From: Panicum virgatum | Lineage: Eukaryota > Streptophyta > Magnoliopsida > Poales > Poaceae | Direction: 5' to 3' | DNA length: 64,000 bases | Assembly: GCF_016808335.1 (NCBI RefSeq) | Contig: NC_053146.1 | Location: 36,576,470 to 36,640,469 of the forward strand | In this document: positions 1-11,338 of the stretch, one piece after another | Layout of the letters: every line of letters starts with the position of its first letter | Position numbering within the stretch: position 1 is the first letter of the stretch | Program-made: the position numbers and the translations under genes | The notes under the pieces: generated by a model | Seen by the model: only the letters and a program-made list of their open reading frames with translations | What the model was told of the DNA's origin: nothing | Database searches by the model: none

Positions 1-700
1 GGGAGGCGCGGCACGGCATGGCCAAGGGCGCATTGAGGCTCTGCGCAGGGAGGGTGACAGCGAGGGCGGGGGTGAGCTGCGCCGCGAGGGCACGTCGAGG
101 CTCCGGGTGTGGAGGACGACGACGAGGGCGGGGCGACGCCGCGGAGGAGAGACGGGCATGGCGCCGGGGAGGAGAGTCGGGCGCGGCGAAGAGGCCTGGC
201 GGCGCGGGTGGCCCCCAACCGCGCGGCCGTGGCGCCCCCCCCCCCCCGGCATCGCCTCCCGCCGGTGCCCCCTGCGGCGACGTGCCCGCGCTCCCAGCAC
301 AAATCCTGATGCAGGGAGAGAGGGCCTGACGCGGTGAGGCTCCACGACGAGGGTAGGGCGAGGGCACGTGGTAGCAAGCGAATCGAAGGTGTGGGAGCCC
401 CGCCGGAGCTGGCGACGCGGAGACGGGCGGTGGGGCAACAGGTCGGAGACGGCGTAGGAGGTGGCGGGGTGGCACGCAGGGCGGAGGTGGTGCGGTGCCG
501 GTGATACGCGGCCGGGCGACGCCGTCCGTTTGACGAGGCGAGGTCGAAGAGGCAGCGTGTCGGAGACGGGAGGCGAGAGGTTGCGGCGGCTGGAGGGGAG
601 CGAGGAGGCCGGGAGGCGAGAGGGTGCAGGAGACGGGAGCTGCGCAGGAGGCGGAGGGGGCAGATCGGCGCGGGAGGGAGAAAAGCCCGCGCAAGAGACG
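1..700. other. GC-rich block without a supported gene
   Basis: This stretch is very G-rich and full of short CGG/GAGG-type repeats. All reading frames give low-complexity Arg/Gly/Ala-rich peptides with no recognisable domain. It could be the 5' part of a captured gene, an LTR segment or a promoter region whose remainder lies left of the window. No splice structure or protein similarity supports a gene call. Confidence 0.4.
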
Positions 701-707
701 AAAACTT

Positions 708-886
708 TGGTCCTGACCTCAGTTTCCAATACTCCAAAAATATTGTGGTATTGCCAATACCATAGTTTTGGATACAATGTTTTGAGGGGAGTTACCAAAC
801 ACCTTCTGGTAAAAAATACTACAGTATTCTCCAATATCATGGTTTTCCATAAAAACTGTAAAAATACTTGGCTTCCAAACAGGCCC
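708..886. mobile_element. Tourist/PIF-like MITE, left end diverged
   Basis: The right end carries the typical CCAAACAGGCCC terminus followed by TTA. The left end (GGTCCTGACCTCAGTTTCC) resembles a degraded reverse complement of it. The interior is AT-rich and repeats the words CCAATA and ATGGTTTT in both halves. The size of about 180 bp and the ends fit a Tourist-type MITE, but a matching 3-bp target duplication is not clear on the left. Confidence 0.4.
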
Positions 887-1229
887 TTAGCTTGTGCAAT
901 AAAAAAATGGATTTGTCCCAGACTGCATATTATTGGATTTGGAGTTGTGAATCTCTCCCTCTCCCTCCATTTTCTCTCTCTAATTATAGCACGTGTTGTT
1001 TTGCTTATTTGAAATCCAAAAAAAACTTGATGATGCGTTGATATCTTTCCATTGCTTTTCTATAGGAATTTCTATTTGTCTATTGGTGTTGGATGACATA
1101 AATGTTCTCTTGGGTCTGATGAGCTAATTGGATGGACTCCAATAATGTGCCCTAATTCCAATATGTTATTCTTGCTATGTCCGAAAATTTTCAGATTCCC
1201 TTTCAGTTAGAAAACTTCCGGTCTGGGTT
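887..1229. other. AT-rich spacer, nothing recognised
   Basis: This is AT-rich intergenic sequence with poly-A and poly-T runs. I see no gene, repeat terminus or regulatory signal that I can defend. Confidence 0.4.
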
Positions 1230-1500
1230 GCTACTAGTACTATAAAAGAGCGAGTTTTTTTAAAAACAATTTATACCAACCTAAAACCTACCCACCTTTA
1301 TTCTTATCTCTTAGATTTAATGTTTTGCTTGCATCTAATGGTTTGGAATAAACGCGACCCCACATATTTTGTGGGTCCGTATTGTCAAGAGAAAAAAAGG
1401 TTACTGCTTGTAACTTGTCTTACGCAACCGCAGGGCCGCAACACATGCGCGTAGCAAACGTTTACGCGTTCCTGCCGCCGAGGAAGCCTTTTTTTTGGAG
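1230..1500 (+). mobile_element. Helitron 5'-end-like sequence (degraded)
   Basis: The motif ACTATAAAAGAGCGAG at about 1239 and the following block (CCTACCCACC, then ATCTAATGGTTTGGAATAAA, then GACCCCACA) align in order with the block at 61531-61700. They also share the ACTATAAAAGAGC start with the Helitron at 2659. This resembles the 5' end of a grass Helitron family. The leading TC dinucleotide is absent here and no paired 3' end was found, so it is a fragment or a diverged copy. Confidence 0.45.
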
Positions 1501-1509
1501 TGCCTACTC

Positions 1510-1695
1510 ATCTTCCGGGAGATTTTTAATCCCTCACTCTTCCACTTTTCTTCATCATGGTGAGAAAGAGAGAGAAATGGAGAAGTGGAAGGTGAATTGG
1601 CGAAAAATCTTCCACTTTTCTTATTCAAGGTGAGAGAATGATATGAGATGAAAAAGTGTAAGATAGAGGCATTAAAAATCTGCCGGAAGATATAT
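1510..1695. repeat. Foldback inverted repeat of about 55-bp arms
   Basis: The left arm begins TCTTCCGGGAGATTTTTAAT near 1510. The right arm ends with its near reverse complement (ATTAAAAATCTGCCGGAAGA) near 1695. Several further blocks pair between them, including a GGTGAGA word. This looks like a small foldback or MITE-type element. Terminal duplications were not identified. Confidence 0.45.
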
Positions 1696-2383
1696 AGAAA
1701 TCCTGTTTTTTTTTCAACTTTTTTCACCCTGAAACCGGCATGTACCCGCAGGCACCCTCTCCATGCTCTGTTCTTCCGGCGAAGTAATCAAGCGCGCCAA
1801 TACTCGACCCTATTAGTTTGGGCCCATTACGGCTCGCTGAATAATCAAATAATAGGACAAACTTGATACTACATACACAGTATAATACCAAATCGTCAGT
1901 GCAATCACAGGTATGCATACTCTTAAACAATGAACATAGCCTGAGAACAAATAGGAACAAATCGCGTTCGGATGGAAGAGAAATCAAGACAGATAGAATG
2001 GCAAACGAAAATCCAAGGGAGGTTCTACGGCGAACTCCAAAAGGCCCTTCAAATCAAGGAGGAGTGTGGGGAGGCGACGGGGTGCGGCGGCGGCAAACGA
2101 GCGAGGAAGGGGGGAGGAACGTCTCGTGGCCACACAACACACGCATAAGCAGCATTGCAGCAAGCAGCTCGAGGGCACTCCACCCATCCGACGGTTGGAT
2201 TGCTCTCAGGCTGTGTGCTGCCTAGGGCCACAACTACTGCCTAGTACCTACTGGGGGGGGGGGGGGGGCACACACGGCATGATGCCCCCCATCTGGTCTG
2301 GGCAGATCTTTTAAATATTCCAAGCGCTTAAGTTTTGGTGATATATATAGAATTAATTACTTTCCATAAGTCTTATTTCCACT
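1696..2383. other. Intergenic spacer with poly-G run
   Basis: This is mixed sequence without a supported gene. It contains a run of 16 G residues at 2253-2268. The short open frames here have no recognisable protein features. Confidence 0.35.
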
Positions 2384-2469
2384 CTAGCTAAACGTCTATG
2401 TCCTCACGACAAATAAAGATTATCGGCTAGCTAAACGTCTATGTCCTCACGACAAATAAAGATTATCGG
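2384..2469. repeat. Perfect 43-bp tandem duplication
   Basis: Two adjacent identical 43-bp units lie at 2384-2426 and 2427-2469, each starting CTAGCTAAACGTCTATGTCC and ending ATTATCGG. Their identity suggests a recent slippage or repair duplication. Confidence 0.85.
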
Positions 2470-2804
2470 AGAGGAAATTTCAATGCAATAAGTTGATTTA
2501 TGCGTTCGAGCATTTTAGTGTAATTCAAAATTCTAATGGTTCATGCGTTTTTGTTTAGATTAAATTTTAGTTTTAGAATAAGTTATCTTTGTTCCAAGAT
2601 TATTTATATTTTTCTCCATTAGTTTCATTCTTCAATGGAATAAGTTGATTTATCTATATCTATACTATAAAAGAGCTGTTTTTTGAAAAATAATTTGTAC
2701 CAACCTAAACAAAATGCAATAAGTTGATTTATGCATTGTTTAAACGTTATTACAATTATAATGCTTCGTATTTTTAACTTAAACCTTGTATAATTTTGGA
2801 ATAA

Positions 2805-2947
2805 GGGCCTGTTTGGTGAAGTTTTTTGGGGCCTCGGTTTCTTGCCTTTTGCCACCGTAGCAGCGTAGGCGCCTAGCAGAGTTGAACAGAGCTGTAGGTG
2901 ATTGTCTGTCGGAACTAGAGCCGTGGCTCTGGCGGCCAAACAGGCCC
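2805..2947. mobile_element. Tourist/PIF-type MITE
   Basis: The termini are perfect inverted repeats (GGGCCTGTTTGG and CCAAACAGGCCC). They are flanked by TAA on the left and TGA on the right, a slightly mutated 3-bp target duplication as expected for PIF/Harbinger MITEs. It is 143 bp long, has no coding capacity and lies inside the Helitron. Confidence 0.7.
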
Positions 2948-3145
2948 TGAGTTTAAGCCTACGTTTTAAGCTTAATAGTTAGTGTATTTATTTTCCTAAC
3001 AAATTTATGATTAAGCTTTGCAAATTTTAATTTATATTAACAATTTTAAAATAATTGTGTTAAAGTTAATTAAATTTATGTTTTTGAATTATAATTTAAA
3101 ATTTTTTAACTCAATTAGTGATTTATGCATTGTTTTGCAGTAGAA

Positions 3146-4082
3146 TAAATTTCACTGTCGGTCCTCGAACTTATCCCGAGTTCTCATCTATGTCCCGGCA
3201 CTCTCAAAATACACGTCTAAGTCCATGAACTTACTAATATGTTTCATATAGGTCCAAATCTCTATAACATGTGCTCTAAACAGTGCGATTAAGTGAACTG
3301 ATAGGTAGGGCCCATATGGCAGTCACACCTCTCTCCTGCCTTCTCCCTCCTACCTCTCTCCCTCCCTCTCCCTCCCAGCACTTTCGCCGCCCATGGCCAT
3401 GGCTGTGCGGACCTGCGGACGCTGGTCCGGGAATGGGATCGGAGCGGTGCGGGGCGCATTGGCGGCGGTGGCCATGGAGGCCGCCGCCCTCGGGGTGGTG
3501 CGGCATCCAAGGGGCGGGGTAGCCGAGGGTCGCATGGGACGACGGCCTGGATGACGGCCTGGACGACAGCACTACGGGGCAGGGAGGGCATGGCCGGTGA
3601 GGGGCGACGGGGATGCGGGGGCTGCTGCCGGCGCGGCCAAGAGGCGGTGGGGACAGGAACGAGGGTCAGGGAGGCGCGGAACCAAGGCCCATCGGGGCAA
3701 CGCAGGCGCGCGGGTGGCGGCGGCCGGTAAGGGTGGGGTCCCGCTGCGGCTAGACAGAGAGGGGAGAGGGAGGGGAAAGAGAGAAAGAGATCTCACCCAT
3801 GGACAACCTCGCCGGAGAAGAACATTGTTTGCCGAAGTTCGGGAAAACTGGTGTTGGGAAGGAGAGGGGGGAGAGGTAGGAGGGAGAAGGAAGGAGAGAG
3901 GTGTGACTGCCATATGGGCCCTACCTATCAATTCACTTAATCGCACTGTGTTAGAGCATATGTTATAGAGATTGGACCTATATAAACTAATTAGCAAGTT
4001 CATGGACTTAGACGTGTATTTTGAGAGCACCGGGACCCAGATGAAAGCTTGGGATAAGTTCAAGGACCGTCAGTGAAATTTA
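3146..4082. mobile_element. Mutator-like element with about 200-bp TIRs
   Basis: Left and right ends are long inverted repeats. TAAATTTCACTGTCGGTCC at 3146 pairs with GGACCGTCAGTGAAATTTA at 4082, and similarity continues for about 200 bp through TAGGTAGGGCCCATATGGCA and its complement. Such long TIRs are typical of MULEs. The 530-bp interior is GC-rich and could be a captured gene piece, but no frame shows a domain. The flanks TTTGCAGTA and TTTGTGATG are only partly similar, so a 9-bp TSD is not confirmed. Confidence 0.65.
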
Positions 4083-4200
4083 CTCTTTGTGATGAGTTGT
4101 AAGTGCACTATTAAATTTCAAGCAGTTCATTTTTGAATTAGTTTTATGTTTTGGTAAAAAAAAATTAAACGCGTGCGGGACGCCCGTGCATTATGACTAG

Positions 4201-4761
4201 TAGTAAGAAAGAGGGATCAAAAATATTTCACGGGCACCCTTTTAGTAACGGTGAATGAGAATATCGTTGGTAAATCTAAACACTAAACCGGCCGGCCTCT
4301 ACTTTTTCTAAGGTTAAAAAAATTGAGGTTATTAAGGCCTCTATCGAACGACAATATTCTAAATTAACCCTACCAGGCGTACGATGCAAGGTTTCTCTTA
4401 CGTCCTCCAGCTCCCACGTTACGTGCATGTGAATTAGTTATCGGCGTATAAGCGTTGGTCACTTGGTTCGTTGCCAGGATCGAATTGGGGCCATATTGTT
4501 GCTACCATTGGTTTCCGTATATACTAGTTGCAATGAAGCAGAAAATCTTACTCCTCCGTCATTGTAAATTTTCTCAAACAACTTTCTATTGCTAAGAGTA
4601 GTCTGCTAACGTCGTCATCTCGCCGAAACTACGCCATCTATTAGCCCACGCCACGCGGCGCGCGACGGACGGTCGGTCGTCACTGTCGGCCGGCGACGGC
4701 GAGCCCTTGCCCCTTGGTACACCCCTGCCGGCCAGCCGTCTACTATATCTGATCGATCGGC
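4201..4761 (+). other. Upstream region of the F-box gene
   Basis: This is the spacer between the Helitron 3' end and the F-box start codon. A TATA-like word GTATATAC lies near 4516, too far upstream to assign with confidence. The sequence becomes GC-rich shortly before the gene. No other feature was seen. Confidence 0.3.
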
Positions 4762-6183
4762 ATGGGTAATGTGCCGGCAATGCTGGCATTGCGGCGCCCA
4801 CGACATAGCAGTGCAGCCTCCTCCATGCCCCGTGACGTCCTCTTCGAGATCCTGCTGCGCCTCGCGGCCAAGACGCTGTGCCGCCTCCGCGTGGTGTGCC
4901 GGTCATGGCGCGCCCTCCTCTCCGACCCGCGCTTCGTGGCCGCCCACGGCGCCCGCCACACGGACCCGCACATCGCCGTGTCCGTGCGCGGCGTCTTCGT
5001 CGAGGAAGCGGACGTCGTGGTCCTCGACGCGTCCGGCTCCGGCCGCCGCGTCGTGGAGCGCGCCACGAGGTGCGCGGGCCCCTCGTTCCCTCGCAACCCG
5101 CCCATGAGCGCCCACCGCGGTCTCGTCCTGCTCCTGCTCGTCGGGACGGACACACGACGCCGCCGCCGCCTCCGCGTGCTCGACCCGGCCACCGGCGCCG
5201 TCTCCCTCTTGCCGGACGACGACGACCACGAAACGGCCTGCTTCAGCTTCTTTCTCCTCGGGTGGGCAGCCTCTTCTGCCTCTGCCTCCACCACGGGGCG
5301 AGCAGGAGGAGGAGACGGAAAGTACAAGGTGGTCCGCATCACCTTAGACGACGACGACGACGACGGTGACCACGGCGACGGCGTGCGCCACTCCTGCAGG
5401 GTGCTCACCCTGGGCTGCGGCGCCGGCGTGTGGAGGGAGGCGCAGAAGCCACCGTCCGCCCTCAGATGCGAGCAGCCGTGCGTGGCGGCGGTCACCGGCG
5501 ACGGGGCGGTCTACGTCCTGGCGCTACGCCCTCGCGTGAGCCAGATGGACTGGATCGCCGCGTTCGACCTCGCGACGGAGCGATGGCGGCCGGGACTCCT
5601 CCAGGGCCCGGAGACCGGCGACCCCGTGCGCAGCCTCACGACCGACGCCGACGGGCGCCTCGTCACCGTCTCGGGCTCCTTCTTCTACAACTCCTCCGTG
5701 CGCCTCTGGCGTCTCGCCGGCGACGAGCGTGAGAAGACAGCGCCGCCCTGCTGGCAGCGGATGTGCACGGTGCCCATGGCGTCGTCGACAGGGTGGCGCG
5801 ACGGCAATGGGCAGCTGGTCGCCGAGCCCCTGTGGGTGCTCGCCGGCGGGAAGGTCGCCTTCCTGGTGTGGTCGCCCCTCACCGGATTCGAGGTCGCCGG
5901 CATGGTCGAAAACCCAAACTGGTTGCTGCGCGTGTATGATCCAAGGAGCGGCGGTTTTCAAGATGTTGCGCGCTTCTGGTACTCCACGGACGTTGCGGTC
6001 GGCGTCTACGCAAGAATAATCTCCTCCGTGCCCGCAGGGAGCTCATCGGGAGTAGTTTATTTAGCTGTGCGTCTATACCTGCTTGTCGTATCTAATCTCG
6101 AATGTCTACCACGTTGTGCGTTTTCTGTTCTAAACTGTAGTTATTTTTATCATATAGTAAATCTCTCGCTCTCTTATGGTTAG
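4762..6183 (+). CDS. F-box protein, single exon, 3' end uncertain
   Basis: The product is probably the substrate-recognition subunit of an SCF-type E3 ubiquitin ligase. The F-box lies near residues 22-65 (SMPRDVLFEILLRLAAKTL, then CRLRVVCRSWRALLSDPRF), with the conserved Pro, Leu and Cys-Arg-Ser-Trp positions. The rest resembles the beta-propeller-like F-box-associated region of grass F-box proteins (for example YDPRSGGFQDV near residue 395). Acidic low-complexity runs of Asp occur near residues 150 and 200. The frame opens at 4762, but Met at 4825 just before the F-box is an alternative start. Codon use is strongly GC3-biased until about 6050. The last 40 or so residues are hydrophobic, come from AT-rich DNA and look like read-through, so the true end or a splice site is probably near 6050. 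A 5'-truncated LINE follows within about 90 bp of the stop. Confidence 0.75.
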   Translation: MGNVPAMLALRRPRHSSAASSMPRDVLFEILLRLAAKTLCRLRVVCRSWRALLSDPRFVAAHGARHTDPHIAVSVRGVFVEEADVVVLDASGSGRRVVERATRCAGPSFPRNPPMSAHRGLVLLLLVGTDTRRRRRLRVLDPATGAVSLLPDDDDHETACFSFFLLGWAASSASASTTGRAGGGDGKYKVVRITLDDDDDDGDHGDGVRHSCRVLTLGCGAGVWREAQKPPSALRCEQPCVAAVTGDGAVYVLALRPRVSQMDWIAAFDLATERWRPGLLQGPETGDPVRSLTTDADGRLVTVSGSFFYNSSVRLWRLAGDEREKTAPPCWQRMCTVPMASSTGWRDGNGQLVAEPLWVLAGGKVAFLVWSPLTGFEVAGMVENPNWLLRVYDPRSGGFQDVARFWYSTDVAVGVYARIISSVPAGSSSGVVYLAVRLYLLVVSNLECLPRCAFSVLNCSYFYHIVNLSLSYG

Positions 6184-6269
6184 TGTTTAATTAGAAGAGA
6201 AAAACATAGGTACATTATTAGTTTCATTTATTATTCATCGTGATATGTTATGGTGCACATTATTTTTAC

Positions 6270-8137
6270 AGCAAATTTTTACAAAGCCTCTTGGCAGGTT
6301 ATTAAGCCTGACATTATGGCCGCCCCTGGAAGCCTTTCATCGTGGTAATGGCAGCGGGTTCAGCTCGTTGAACAACGGACTGATTGTCCTCCTCCCTAAA
6401 AGAGTTGACGCGGAGGCCCCGTCAGACTTCCGGCCAATCGCGATGGTGCATAGTTTCGGCAAGCTGGTCTCCAAGCTGCTTGCAATTCGCCTGGCGCCGC
6501 AACTCCCTAACCTCGTCAGACTGCTTTTGGACGAGGCCGCGCTTTGCATGACAGCTACAAAATCGTTCAGGCTGCGTCCGTCCTTTTTAGGAAAAAAAAT
6601 ATCCCGACGGCCATGCTGAAGATTGACATATCCAAGGCGTTTGACACTATTTCTTGGAAATTCTTGCTGGAAGTCCTGCAGGCTTTGGGCTTCGGCCAGC
6701 GGTGGCGGGATTGGGTTGCTATTTTGTTAGCTTCGGCCTCGTCGTGCCTCCTCCTCAATAGCCCACCGGGGCCGAAGATCGCCCACCGTCGTGGGGTCCG
6801 TCAGGGAGACTCCTTATCTCCTATGCTGTTCATCCTTGCCATGGACGCGCTCAACAGGCTGGTGGCTGCCGCGGGGCGGCGGGGAGTTCTTTCTATGCCG
6901 CGTGAGGCACCAGTGCAGCCTGTACGCTGACGACGCCATCCTGTTCTTCTCGGCGTCCACCACGGAGACCGCGCGCATCAAAAGATTGCTCGCAATTTTT
7001 GGTAACGCCTCAGGTTTGGTGGCTAACCTCGGCAAATGCTCCCTCTCCACGATTGCTGCTAGCGACGAGGTGACGGGCGAGCTTGCTGAGGTGTTGGGCT
7101 GTCGAGTTGCTCCTTTTCCGGTGGTTTACCTGGGGTTACCTTTGAGCACCAAGGCCTTGCCTAAGGCAAGCTGGCATGGGTTGGTCGAAAAAGTCGCCAA
7201 CAAGCTACCGGTATGCCATGGTCCCCTTATGTCTAGAAGTGGGAGGCTTGTGTGGATCAAGTCCGTGCTGATGGCTTTGCCGGTGTTCGCTATGATGGCC
7301 AACAAGCTGCCAGCTTGGGTCATAGCGGAGGTTGACAAGATCTGTAGGAATTTTCTTTGGACGGGCAGCGATCAGAGTCGGTTCGCGGAAAAAAGCCTAG
7401 TCGCTTGGCCGGTGGTGGCTCGGCCGACCGAGCTTGGTGGGCTTGGTGTGCCCGACCTCAAGCTTTCTAGCATTGCATTGCAGACGCACGGACGAGAGCC
7501 GAGTTTGGTCCGGTCTGCCGATCAGCGTGGCAGCGGAAGTGAGGGCCTTCTTTGAAGCCTCGATTTCTGTCATCATCGGCAACGGGCGGCGCACTCTTTT
7601 CTGGCGGGACAGATGGGTGGACGGCTTGACCTTGAGCGATTTGGCGCCCACACTCACGGCAGCTATCCCCAGGCGAACTGCCAATTCGCTGACGGTGGCG
7701 GACGGGTTCTCGGGCCGCGCGTGGGTTCGCGGCATCGTAGGGGGCCTTACTGTAACCATCATCGCAGAATACCTCCAGGTTTGGCGGCGGCTCGAAGGCT
7801 TGCAGTTGCATGAAGGCGAGGAAGACCAGGTGATCTGGAAGTGGTCGGCTAGTGGCCGATACCGCACGCGTTCGGCGTATAGAGCGCTGCATTTGGGGTC
7901 GATACACTTCCCCACCTACAGCTTATTGTGGAAGTCCTGGATGCCGCTTAGGGTCAAGATCTTCGTTTGGCTGGCGTTCCGTAGGAGGCACTGGACAGCA
8001 GACAGGCGACGCCGTCACGGGCTTGACGCTCGCGAGTACTGCTGGTTGTGTGACCGTGAGCCCGAGTCCTGCGACCACCTTCTCTTCCGTTGTCCCTTCG
8101 CTAGAGAAGTTTGGCAACAGGTGCTGGCAAAGGTTGG
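6270..8137 (+). pseudogene. L1-type LINE fragment, copy 1 (RT and zf-RVT)
   Basis: This is a decayed non-LTR retrotransposon ORF2. Reverse transcriptase blocks appear in order across several frames: NGLIVLLPKR and DFRPIAMVHSFGKLVSK (6360-6480), LKIDISKAFDTISW (6615-6660), HRRGVRQGDSLSPMLFIL (6785-6840), and the catalytic LYADDAILF near 6919. The C-terminal reverse-transcriptase zinc-binding region (CWLCDREPESCDHLLFRCPF) lies near 8040-8110. Frameshifts occur near 6335, 6545, 6885 and 7484. The one at 7484 is a 20-bp deletion flanked by ACG, relative to copy 2. The 5' end is truncated near 6270-6290, as is usual for LINEs. The 3' end stops abruptly at 8137, where non-LINE DNA begins. Confidence 0.85.
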
Positions 8138-11100
8138 TGACCAACGTTGATAATAATGATATTATAATTCTTATGAGTCATAGCTTAAAGTTTAAAGTCT
8201 ATAGTAAGTGTTGCATCAAAGTGACCATTTTCATAGAGTAGCTAAAGAACTGCTCTCAAACTAGAGAAATGTATTTTTCTAGTTTGTACTGCAATAAAGT
8301 TGAATATCCTCTAATTAAATTCGAACCAACGGGAGAATTTAATTTCTAGGAGCAGATATATGGTTTTAAAGTTTATTGAGTTTTCCATACATTAATTCCG
8401 TTTCTGCCCGACGGTGATATGAAATTAATGTAAATGAAAGATGTTTTATTCTATTTCTGTCCAACGGTGATATAGAATAGAACTTGAAGTCTTAATTATT
8501 GTCTTTTCAGACAAAGTTTTTGCATGTAGTCCTTCTTGAAGGGACAAAAGAAAATAACTGTGACTCAGAAAGAAAGAAAGAAGACCATCGCATGAGAAAG
8601 TGTATTCTCTTTAAAGAATGGCTTGAGAAGAAAAGTATTTATGGATGTTGATCCAAGAAAAGAAGATAGAGCAATAAGAGCTTAGTTCAGGAAATTCTCT
8701 TATGTTCTCTCGATCAAGAAGAATTCATTTTGAGTTCAGTCAAAGTTGTGATAAGTCATATATGTTTAATTTGACCAACGTCGGATTAAACATGTGTGTC
8801 ATGGAATATTCAGATTTATTTCTGAATTTGATATGAACCAAAAGTATGAAATAATACCCGCATGACGGGGTAAAGTTGGCATAGTGCTAATCCTGCATGG
8901 CTGGAGAACGTTGTGATGACTCATGTGCTGGTTTATCCCACACTGGGAGAAAAGTTTTGGAGTAGCTCTTAAGCTATTCTAGAATTGGTCGGGCACTTCT
9001 ATTGTGTCATAGTGATTAAGCACTCAATGAGTTTAAAAAAGAATGAAATGTTACATACGAATCTCAAGATAAGAATAATATGCGAGTGTGACTTGCAAAA
9101 GGTTTTAAATAAAGGACTATGTTGAGTCCTTAAAGTGAAATGAGGAAAAAGAACTGTCATATGAAATAAAGGACTCTGTTGAGTTCTTAAAGTGAAATGA
9201 GTAAAAAGTACTCCCATACAAACTAAGAATTACTTTGTTCTGCATGACGTAATCATGTAGATGAAGTAAGTAATTAAAGTTTCCTCATTCACAAAAGTTA
9301 TGAATAGTTTTCAAAATTGTGGCAGAAAAGTTCAAGCCACATTTCGAGGGGGAGAAATATGAGACAGTTAAGACAAATACTCCCCTGTAATGTGCATTGA
9401 AAGCAAGAGATGATCTATTAAAGAATGAATGTGACCGTCAGGGGGAGTACAACGGTCACTATACTGATACCCCTATGTAAAGAAATGGCTAAATTCCAGT
9501 ATTTATACTGGACGACCCTCAAAGATAGTAAGATGATGCTTACGGAGCACGTATAAAGGTTTTTTCTTTTAACAGATGGAACCCAAATAAAGAGATTTAC
9601 TGATATGCCATATTTACAAAAGATGGCAAAATTTGGGTGAGTATGGTATGTAGAGACCTAAGACTTGAAGAGAAATAGGAATGCGTGTCCACTTCAATGA
9701 TTCAAGAACAAAAGTTTCTCATGCCTACTGATGTTGCATACAACACCTGTTGTTAGCTGTTGAAGAAAATGAATAATATAAAGAAGGATCCTGTTATACA
9801 GGACCTTGTTAATCCATTGCCATTTGGCAAAAGGAGCAACAACAGCCCTATACAAAGTAAGGAGAATCAAATGGAGATTGTTTACCTCATTTGAGGAAAT
9901 CACAAAAATTCCATGGGTTAAGACCATGGAAAAAGAAATGATTCCTAAAAGAGCCATCACAGTAGGTTATAATGGACCTACAAAATGCAATGTGACTCCA
10001 GAGGAAATGTTAAAAGATATAAAGCAAAATTTGTGACAAAAGTTTTAGTCAAAGAGAAGAAAGAACATACAGGATACCATAATAGTAAATTCATTTATGG
10101 ATTGAAGAAAGCCACGAGATGGTGGTATCTAAAGTTTAAATGAAACAGTATGAAATTTTGGGTTTTTTCCAAAAGATTGAGGAGGACAATAGCTTTTAAG
10201 CAAAGTAAAAGAATGGGAAATCTGATTTCTACATCTTAAATGAAGATAACATCCTACTTTCTAGTGGTGGTGTTAAAATATTGTTATAGATAAAGAATTC
10301 TTGTCCTCAATTTTTGATCTCAGTGATGGGTTTTCATTCTACGAATTGAAACTCATCAAGATAAAAAGAAGGGGTATTATGGTTACAACAAAGGCATACT
10401 TGGAAAAGATTCTAAAGAAATGAAGTATGCATATGAATAAACTTATGCCTGTTCCTATCATCAAGGGTAATAGTTTAGGGACCCTTAGTGTTCCAGGAAC
10501 CAATGTGAAATGGAAATAGTTCCAAATGCTTCAGCTGCTGGAAGATTTATAGGCGCGCAAGTAAAGAACTTACACTGACATATTTTGTGTATCCGGGTTA
10601 TTTTGGCAAAAGTTCAATCCAGATATAGATCACTGGAATAAAATTGAGATTGTCGGCCTCATGCTAAGTTGGAAAGATCAAGTACTCTCAAAAGATTGTG
10701 AGTACAAAAGTAGAACATGTGAAATGTGTAGCGAAATCCACAATTGTCGCTAACTTTCACACTTGGAGGTTTTGTGTGGAAAAGCTCCAAAATGAAACAA
10801 TTATCATCAATGTGATGTAAGACATGGTATAGCATGATACGAGGCCGAGGGACAGGCAAAAATGGTTAAGGGAACCTGTACCCGGAGTTGATAATGGTTG
10901 ACAAGAGCAATAACCATTAAAGTAGTTTGCTCCTATGACAACGAGTCAAGTGTGGTGCCAAACACATTGACACAAAGTTATACGTTGTAAAGGAGTAAGT
11001 CCGGAATCATGATGAAATGCATTGTAAGTATAAATGACAGAAAGTGTCTGCGGATCAGCTTGCTAAAGGCTTGCCGCCCAGTGTGTACAGAGAACACACA

Positions 11101-11327
11101 GTCGACATGGGTTTATGGTATAGCCTACGTTTTCCGGACGATAAAGGGCCCAAAGTTAAAGTATCTATTTCAGAACCGAGAGGTGTGTTGTAGCTGTTAA
11201 GTCCATCGGCTATTGACCGTGACGATGAGACATGCTCATATGCACTAATGCGTAATGGAGTAGGTAGATAAAGAATCAAGAATGAAGAAAGTAAAGATTG
11301 AGATAAGTTAAAAGACAAGATGAGATC

Positions 11328-11338
11328 AAGGGGGAGAA
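11328..11338 (+). other. Copia polypurine tract
   Basis: AAGGGGGAGAA directly precedes the TG of the 3' LTR at 11339. This is the expected plus-strand primer site of an LTR retrotransposon and fixes the element as + strand. Confidence 0.75.

Larger units (their letters stand above)
2659..4200 (+). mobile_element. Non-autonomous Helitron with nested elements
   Basis: The 5' end reads TCTATACTATAAAAGAGC directly after an A. The 3' end has the short GC-rich hairpin word GTGCGGGACGCCCGTGC about 10 bases before a terminal CTAG, which is followed by T. These are the classic Helitron termini (5' TC, 3' hairpin then CTAG/CTRR, insertion between A and T). No Rep/helicase is encoded, so it is non-autonomous. 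Much of its 1.5 kb consists of a later MITE (2805-2947) and a Mutator-like element (3146-4082). The exact 5' base could be 2653 or 2659. Confidence 0.65.

Noticed and set aside
461..1012. Open frame of 183 codons on the + strand
   Set aside because: It runs from a low-complexity GC-rich block into a MITE and AT-rich spacer, and has no domain and no codon bias.
2253..2268. Run of 16 G, and a similar run near 59512-59529, as G-quadruplex elements
   Set aside because: Single homopolymer runs whose length is also error-prone in sequencing. No spaced G-tract pattern or functional context.
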